A stretch of 17,794 nucleotides of DNA from an uncultured Eubacteriales bacterium (GTDB taxonomy: Bacteria; Bacillota; Clostridia; Oscillospirales; Oscillospiraceae). Location of the stretch: contig CAKTLJ010000030.1 of NCBI GenBank assembly GCA_934572535.1, forward strand, positions 1-17,794, read 5' to 3'. Shown here in pieces: positions 13,655 through 17,794 of the stretch. The notes under the pieces were generated by a model. The model searched no databases. It was not told the origin of the DNA and saw only the letters and a program-made list of their open reading frames with translations. A program made the position numbers and the translations under genes. Position 1 is the stretch's first letter. Each line of letters opens with the position of its first letter.

Positions 13655-15127
13655 ATGAATACCATCTACCAGGACATCGCCACCCGCACCGCGGGGGATA
13701 TTTACATCGGCGTGGTGGGCCCGGCCCGGACGGGGAAGTCCACCTTTATCAAGCGCTTCATGGAGACCATGGTCCTGCCCAACATCCCGGACGGCTACCG
13801 CCGGGACCGCGCCCGGGACGAACTGCCGCAGAGCGGCTCCGGCCGGACGATCATGACCGCCGAGCCGAAGTTCGTGCCGGAGGAGGCCGTGGAGATCGAG
13901 ATGGAGGGCGGCGGCGCCTTCTCCGTTCGGCTCATCGACTGCGTGGGCTACATGGTCCCCGGGGCCGTGGGGCAGCTGGAGGACGACCTGCCCCGGATGG
14001 TCCGCACCCCCTGGTTCCCGGAGGAGATCCCCATGGCGGAGGCGGCGGAGATCGGCACGCGCAAGGTCATCGCCGAGCACTCCACCATCGGCGTCGTGGT
14101 GACTACGGACGGCTCCATCACGGACCTCTCCCGGTCGGCCTATGTGGAGGCCGAGGAGCGGGTCGTCCACGAGCTGAAGGAGCTGGGCAAGCCCTTCCTG
14201 ATCCTGCTCAACTCCGCCCACCCGGACGCGGACGAGACCCAGACCCTGCGGGGGGAGCTGGCGGAGAAATACGACGTGACGTGCATGGCGGTGAACGGAC
14301 TGGCCCTGAGCCAGCGGGCGGTGACGGAGATCATCCGCTCCGTCCTCTACGAGTTCCCCTTGGAGGAGCTGGACCTCTTCCTGCCCGACTGGGTGGAGGC
14401 CCTGCCCGGGGCGCATCCCATCAAGACGGAGGTCTTCGACGCCATCCGCGCGTCCATGGGCGAGCTGCACCGCATCCGGGACGTCGCGCCCGTGGTGGAG
14501 GCCATGGGGCGCTGCCCCCGGCTGAGCGCGGCTTCGGTCACGGCCATGCAGCTGGGCAGCGGCCGGTGCGCCGCCCGCCTGGAGCTGCCCCGGCGGCTCT
14601 TCTACGAGACGATCTCGGAGCAGACCGGCTTCCCCATCCAGGACGACGGGGCGCTGATGACGCTGCTGGCGGACCTGGCGGGCGTGAAGGCCGAGTATGA
14701 GAAGGTGGCCGCCGCCATGGAGGAGGTGCGGGCCACTGGCTACGGCATCGTCATCCCGAACTCCAACGAGCTGGAGCTGGAGGAGCCGGAGATCATCAAG
14801 CAGGGGGGACGCTACGGGGTCCGGCTGCGGGCCAAGGCGCCGTCCATCCACATGATCCGGGCGGACATCCAGGCGGAGGTCTCGCCCATCGTGGGCAGCG
14901 AGAAGCAGTCCGAGGAGATGCTGAACTTCCTCTTACAGGAGTTTGAGGGGGAGCCGGGGAAGATCTGGCAGTCCAACATCTTCGGCCGCTCCTTCCACGA
15001 GCTGATCAACGAGGACCTGGCCACCAAGCTCAAGCACATGCCCGAGGACGCCCGCCAGAAGATGCAGCAGACCCTGGAAAAGATCATCAACGAGGGCTCC
15101 GGCGGCCTGATCTGCATCATCCTGTGA
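13655..15127 (+). CDS. spoIVA: Stage IV sporulation protein A (SpoIVA), coat morphogenetic ATPase
   Basis: A cytoskeletal P-loop ATPase that polymerises on the mother-cell side of the forespore membrane and forms the coat basement; in Bacillus it is anchored by SpoVM. At 490 residues it is nearly identical in length to the Bacillus protein (492). The Walker A loop GPARTGKST is at 22-30 (Lys28), and LIDCVGYMVPGAVG supplies the Walker B/switch region. The long middle and C-terminal domains end in the family's characteristic hydrophobic tail GGLICIIL, needed for localisation in relatives. The start ATG 13655 has GGAGGAG nine bases upstream. It is divergent from the Na/Pi gene and followed by coaX, which has its own promoter. 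Expression by sigma-E is expected from known biology but was not confirmed by sequence here. Confidence 0.96.
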   Translation: MNTIYQDIATRTAGDIYIGVVGPARTGKSTFIKRFMETMVLPNIPDGYRRDRARDELPQSGSGRTIMTAEPKFVPEEAVEIEMEGGGAFSVRLIDCVGYMVPGAVGQLEDDLPRMVRTPWFPEEIPMAEAAEIGTRKVIAEHSTIGVVVTTDGSITDLSRSAYVEAEERVVHELKELGKPFLILLNSAHPDADETQTLRGELAEKYDVTCMAVNGLALSQRAVTEIIRSVLYEFPLEELDLFLPDWVEALPGAHPIKTEVFDAIRASMGELHRIRDVAPVVEAMGRCPRLSAASVTAMQLGSGRCAARLELPRRLFYETISEQTGFPIQDDGALMTLLADLAGVKAEYEKVAAAMEEVRATGYGIVIPNSNELELEEPEIIKQGGRYGVRLRAKAPSIHMIRADIQAEVSPIVGSEKQSEEMLNFLLQEFEGEPGKIWQSNIFGRSFHELINEDLATKLKHMPEDARQKMQQTLEKIINEGSGGLICIIL

Positions 15128-15144
15128 GGGCGCAAAAGAAGCGA

Positions 15145-15173
15145 TTGATTTTTTCCGTCCGCTCTCTTATAAT
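15145..15173 (+). promoter_or_regulatory. Sigma-A promoter of coaX
   Basis: TTGATT (15145-15150), 17-base spacer, TATAAT (15168-15173). It begins 18 bases after the spoIVA stop, so coaX has vegetative expression independent of the sporulation gene upstream. The predicted start near 15180 gives a leader of about 34 bases. Confidence 0.85.
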
Positions 15174-15213
15174 GGGGTAGAAACTGCGTGAACTGCGGGA
15201 AGGAGTGGGACGG

Positions 15214-16002
15214 ATGATCTTTACGGTGGATATTGGCAACACAGTCGTCACCATGGGGCTGTTCACCCCCGAGGGGGAGCTGACGTTCCGGGGGTCCATC
15301 AAGACGGATAAGAACAAGACCCCGGACCAGATCGCCATCGACGTGCTGGATATGTTCCGGCTGAAGCAGGCCAACGTGCGCTCGGTCACCGGGGCGGTGC
15401 TCTCCAGCGTGGTCCCCCCCATGACGGCGGCCATGGCCGACGCCATCCGCCAGCTCTGCGGCGTCCGGCCCATGGTGATGGGCCCCGGCGTGAAGACCGG
15501 CATGAACATCCTGGCGGAGATCCACAACCAGCTGGGCTCTGACATCGTGGCCTACTCGGTGGCCGCCCTGCAAAAGTACCCGGCTCCCATCATCGTCATC
15601 GACCTGGGGACCGCCACCACCCTCTCCTACCTGGGGAAGAACACCTACGAGGGCTGCGTCATCGCCCCCGGCGTTCGCATCGCCCTGGAGGCTCTGTCCG
15701 GCCGGGCGGCCGAGCTGCCCCACATCTCCATCGAAGCGCCGGCCTCCATCATGGGCCGCAGCACCATCGACGCCATGCGGGCGGGGGTGGTCTACGGCAA
15801 CGCCGGCATGATCGACAGCCTGATCGAGCGGATGGAGGAGACCGCCGGTCCCGCGGCCACCGTGGTCATGACCGGCGGCAACGCGGACCCCATCCTCAAG
15901 CACTGCAAGCGGGATATCCTGTTCGACGAAAACCTCATCATCGACGGCCTGTATTATCTCTACCAGAAGAACCACGACCGGCGGAGAAAAAAGACCGATT
16001 GA
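15214..16002 (+). CDS. coaX: Type III pantothenate kinase (CoaX)
   Basis: Phosphorylates pantothenate, the first step of coenzyme A synthesis, in the cytoplasm. It has 262 residues, the usual CoaX length. The ASKHA-fold motifs are in order: DIGNT at 6-10 (Asp6, phosphate binding), SSVVPPM at 64-70, PGVKTGM at 91-97, LGSD at 107-110 (Asp110, position of the catalytic base), IDLGTATT at 129-136, CVIAPGV at 148-154, and TGGNA at 220-224. The usual GADR motif reads GSDI here, so the Arg is absent. The start is ATG 15214 with GAAGGAG eight bases upstream; the in-frame GTG at 15205 overlaps that ribosome binding site. It is monocistronic between the promoter at 15145 and the terminator at 16007. 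Confidence 0.93.
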   Translation: MIFTVDIGNTVVTMGLFTPEGELTFRGSIKTDKNKTPDQIAIDVLDMFRLKQANVRSVTGAVLSSVVPPMTAAMADAIRQLCGVRPMVMGPGVKTGMNILAEIHNQLGSDIVAYSVAALQKYPAPIIVIDLGTATTLSYLGKNTYEGCVIAPGVRIALEALSGRAAELPHISIEAPASIMGRSTIDAMRAGVVYGNAGMIDSLIERMEETAGPAATVVMTGGNADPILKHCKRDILFDENLIIDGLYYLYQKNHDRRRKKTD

Positions 16003-16006
16003 ACCG

Positions 16007-16047
16007 CAGCCCGGGACCCCAAAAGGTTCCGGGCTGTGATCTTTTTT
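16007..16047 (+). terminator. Intrinsic terminator of coaX
   Basis: A 12-bp stem (16007-16018 with 16025-16036, one G-U pair) closes a six-base CCAAAA loop and is followed by TGATC and six Ts at 16042-16047. Confidence 0.9.
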
Positions 16048-16099
16048 GAAAGCACCAAAGAAAAAAAGTTCAGAAAAGATATTTTTATAGACTACGCTA

Positions 16100-16128
16100 T
16101 TGCAAATCTGCAAGTTTGTCACTATAAT
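16100..16128 (+). promoter_or_regulatory. Sigma-A promoter of the aspartate aminotransferase gene, with inverted repeat over the -35
   Basis: TTGCAA (16100-16105), 17-base spacer, TATAAT (16123-16128). An inverted repeat TTGCA-N4-TGCAA spans 16100-16113, covering the whole -35 element, which may be a repressor or activator site. The leader runs about 43 bases to ATG 16178. Confidence 0.8.
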
Positions 16129-16177
16129 GTTTCACCAGGAGAGAAATTATCTATATGTAAAGAGGAGGCCTTGCACT

Positions 16178-17371
16178 ATGAAGGCATTATCTACGTTGGC
16201 GCGGTCCGTCCAAGCGTCTACCACCATGGCCATCGACACGCAGTTTAAGAAAATGCGCGCCGAGGGCATTGACGTCATCGGCTTTAGCGTGGGAGAGCCG
16301 GACTTTCCCACCCCCGAACACATCAAGCAGGCGGGCGTCCGAGCCATTGAACAAGATCTGACCAAATACACCCCAGCCGCCGGTACGTTGGAGCTGCGCC
16401 AAGCGGTCTGCCAGCGCATGAAGGAGGACTGGGGTTTGGATTATACCACCGACGAGGTGGTCATCAGCGGCGGCGGCAAGCCCATCCTCTACGCCGCGCT
16501 CAAGACCCTGGTGGACCCCGGCGACGAGGTCATTCTGCCCGCGCCCTACTGGGTCAGCTACTATGAGCTGATCAAGATGGTGGGCGGTGTCCCCGTGGTG
16601 GTGGAGACCACCGAGGCCGACGGCTTCAACCTGACCCCCGACCATCTGCGGGCGGCCATCACCCCCAAGACCAAGGCCATCATTCTCAACAACCCCTCCA
16701 ACCCCACCGGCATGATCTACAGCCGGGAGCACCTGGAGGCCATCGCCCAGGTCATCGTGGAGGAGGACCTCTACGTGATCGCCGACGAGATGTACAGCAA
16801 GCTGGTCTTTGACGGCCAGGAGTTCGTCTCCTTCCCCTCCCTGGGGGAGGAGGTCAAGGCCCGGACCATCCTGGCCAACGGCGCGTCCAAGACCTATGCC
16901 ATGACCGGCTGGCGGATCGGCTTTGCCTGCGCCAGCAAGGAGATCATCAAGGTCATGTCCAACTACTTCAGCCACTCCCTCTCCGGCACCTGCTCCATCG
17001 CCCAGGCCGCCTCGGTGGAGGCCTTTGCCGGGTCCCAGGCCGAGGTGGAGATCATGCGCCAGACCTTTGAGGACCGCCGGAACTACCTCTACGAGCGGAT
17101 GAGCCAGATCGAGGGCGTCCACCCCGTCCACTCCCAGGCCACCTTCTATATGCTCATGAACATCGAGAAGCTCATCGGCAAGACGCTCTACGGCGTCCTC
17201 ATCCGGGACGCGGACGACTTTGCCCAGGTCTTCCTGAAGGAGGGCCTCGTGGCGCTGGTCCCCTGCACCGGGTTCGGCGCACCGCACTACCTCCGCTGGT
17301 CCTTTGCCGTCTCCAAGGAGAACATCAAGGCCGGTATGGACCGCCTGGAAAAGTTCCTGGCGGAAGCCTGA
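16178..17371 (+). CDS. aspB: Aspartate aminotransferase, class I fold-type I PLP enzyme (AspB-like)
   Basis: Transfers the amino group between aspartate and 2-oxoglutarate, linking oxaloacetate and glutamate pools. It has 397 residues, as in the Bacillus AspB-like Ib subgroup. Key residues are NNPSNPTG at 171-178 (Asn175, PLP), IADEMY at 201-206 (Asp203 and Tyr206, PLP), SKTYAMTGWRIGF at 237-249 (Schiff-base Lys238; Arg246, phosphate), and Arg373 in YLRWSFA (substrate carboxylate). The N-terminal STLARSVQASTTMAIDTQFKKM with VGEPDFPTP at 38-46 is typical. The start is ATG 16178 with GAGGAGG nine bases upstream; the frame is open from 16100 but that would run through the promoter. Related enzymes can use other amino acids, so strict aspartate specificity is not proven. 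The coding region ends with the tandem stop TGATAG. Confidence 0.93.
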   Translation: MKALSTLARSVQASTTMAIDTQFKKMRAEGIDVIGFSVGEPDFPTPEHIKQAGVRAIEQDLTKYTPAAGTLELRQAVCQRMKEDWGLDYTTDEVVISGGGKPILYAALKTLVDPGDEVILPAPYWVSYYELIKMVGGVPVVVETTEADGFNLTPDHLRAAITPKTKAIILNNPSNPTGMIYSREHLEAIAQVIVEEDLYVIADEMYSKLVFDGQEFVSFPSLGEEVKARTILANGASKTYAMTGWRIGFACASKEIIKVMSNYFSHSLSGTCSIAQAASVEAFAGSQAEVEIMRQTFEDRRNYLYERMSQIEGVHPVHSQATFYMLMNIEKLIGKTLYGVLIRDADDFAQVFLKEGLVALVPCTGFGAPHYLRWSFAVSKENIKAGMDRLEKFLAEA

Positions 17372-17372
17372 T

Positions 17373-17412
17373 AGTGTAATATTGTAATAGTGTAATGTTG
17401 TAATATTGTATC
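17373..17412 (+). repeat. Short tandem array of an NNTGTAAT octamer
   Basis: Five consecutive 8-base units directly follow the stop codon: AGTGTAAT, ATTGTAAT, AGTGTAAT, GTTGTAAT, ATTGTATC. The TGTAAT core is exact in four units and the fifth has decayed at the end. The block is pure A/T/G on this strand, unlike anything nearby. Function unknown. Confidence 0.85.
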
Positions 17413-17416
17413 CCAT

Positions 17417-17455
17417 CGGGGCTGCCTGATCCAGGCAGCCCCGAAAAAATAAAAC
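17417..17455. terminator. Strong palindrome downstream of aspB, first of two hairpins
   Basis: A perfect 12-bp stem (17417-17428 with 17432-17443) has a three-base loop. It is followed rightward by AAAAAATAAAA, so the U-tract orientation fits a leftward transcript. For aspB it would act only as a hairpin block or mRNA 3' stabiliser. Confidence 0.7.
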
Positions 17456-17503
17456 AGGGCTGTCTCGACATGATTTTTCCGATCATGCTGAGACAGCCCT
17501 GTT
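17453..17503. repeat. 51-base nested palindrome (possible terminator or miniature repeat element)
   Basis: The outer arms 17453-17466 and 17490-17503 are perfect 14-bp complements. After a two-base mismatch (GA/CT), inner arms 17469-17474 and 17482-17487 pair again around a seven-base loop. The outer arm reads CAGGGCTGTCTC, reminiscent of insertion-sequence ends in Clostridia, but no transposase is attached. It could terminate aspB (GTTCGTTT follows) or be a small dispersed repeat. Confidence 0.65.
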
Positions 17504-17794
17504 CGTTTCAGGTACCGCTTTCGGCTTTTGGGATTTGTGTGGGATGGAATTCTGTATATTAAAAGTGCTTCCGACCAGATATACCCCTACATCAGATGGT
17601 CCTATCGCAAAGAACAGCTCAGAAATTGCGCCGCATAAACAAGGAAATAAGCGCGATGACAAAGAAACAGCAGGCTGACTTGGATGATAGCCAGCCTGCT
17701 GAGCGAAGATATTTATCCGATGTTTTGCCTTTCAGCAGCAATGCGTGTTCTTTTACCAGAGAATGCAATGCCGATTTTTATAATTGACGTAACA
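17504..17794. other. AT-richer gene-free end of the window
   Basis: About 290 bases with clearly lower GC than the genes to the left. One more perfect inverted repeat of 10 bp occurs at 17668-17677 and 17692-17701 with a 14-base loop. A 63-codon open frame at 17596-17787 has no ribosome binding site and no recognised motif, so it is not called. Nothing else was identified. Confidence 0.5.

Noticed and set aside
17596..17787. A 63-codon open frame at the right edge (+ strand)
   Set aside because: No ribosome binding site and no recognisable motif; it crosses a perfect 10-bp inverted repeat, consistent with non-coding DNA.
17713..17793. A 26-codon minus-strand frame entering from the right edge
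   Set aside because: It could be the tail of a gene outside the window, but it is too short and shows no family motif.

Overview
The window looks like a chromosomal segment from a GC-rich, spore-forming member of the Clostridia, probably Oscillospiraceae (the Flavonifractor/Oscillibacter/Intestinimonas kind of gut anaerobe). The basis is spoIVA and dpaAB together with strongly GC-rich coding DNA, AGGAGG-type ribosome binding sites and sigma-A-like promoters in AT-rich gaps. The family assignment is inference; the sporulation genes are clear.

Layout, left to right. (1) 3-635: 3' end of an AAA-ATPase/PD-(D/E)XK nuclease-like protein, then a terminator, then a TVP38/DedA membrane protein of visibly lower GC. 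(2) 1574-3038: dpaA-dpaB, dipicolinate synthase, behind a sigma-K-like promoter. (3) 3130-7233: a divergent pair. Leftward is an EF-G/Tet(M)-like GTPase fused to a C-terminal NYN (YacP/Rae1-like) nuclease domain; rightward is a MATE efflux pump. (4) 7329-9649, all leftward: a citrate synthase translationally coupled to a MarR-like regulator, preceded by a second, separately transcribed MarR gene with a textbook promoter and a palindromic operator. (5) 9735-11526, leftward: a LUD-domain protein followed by a DUF2974 alpha/beta-hydrolase. (6) 11631-13358, leftward: a Na/Pi cotransporter with a PhoU-like tail. (7) 13655-17371, rightward: spoIVA, coaX (type III pantothenate kinase) and an aspartate aminotransferase, the last two each with a good sigma-A promoter. 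(8) 17372-17794: gene-free and AT-richer, with a small tandem octamer array and two strong palindromes.

Functionally the segment is mostly housekeeping and sporulation: SpoIVA builds the coat basement in the mother cell, and DpaAB makes the dipicolinic acid loaded into the core. CoaX, citrate synthase and aspartate aminotransferase serve CoA, citrate/2-oxoglutarate and amino-acid metabolism. The most unusual object is the GTPase-nuclease fusion at 3130-5709: a factor built to bind the ribosomal A-site region carries a domain related to an A-site endoribonuclease. It suggests a one-protein ribosome rescue or drug-response device, placed divergently to an efflux pump. No tRNA, rRNA, CRISPR array, intact insertion sequence or phage gene was seen.
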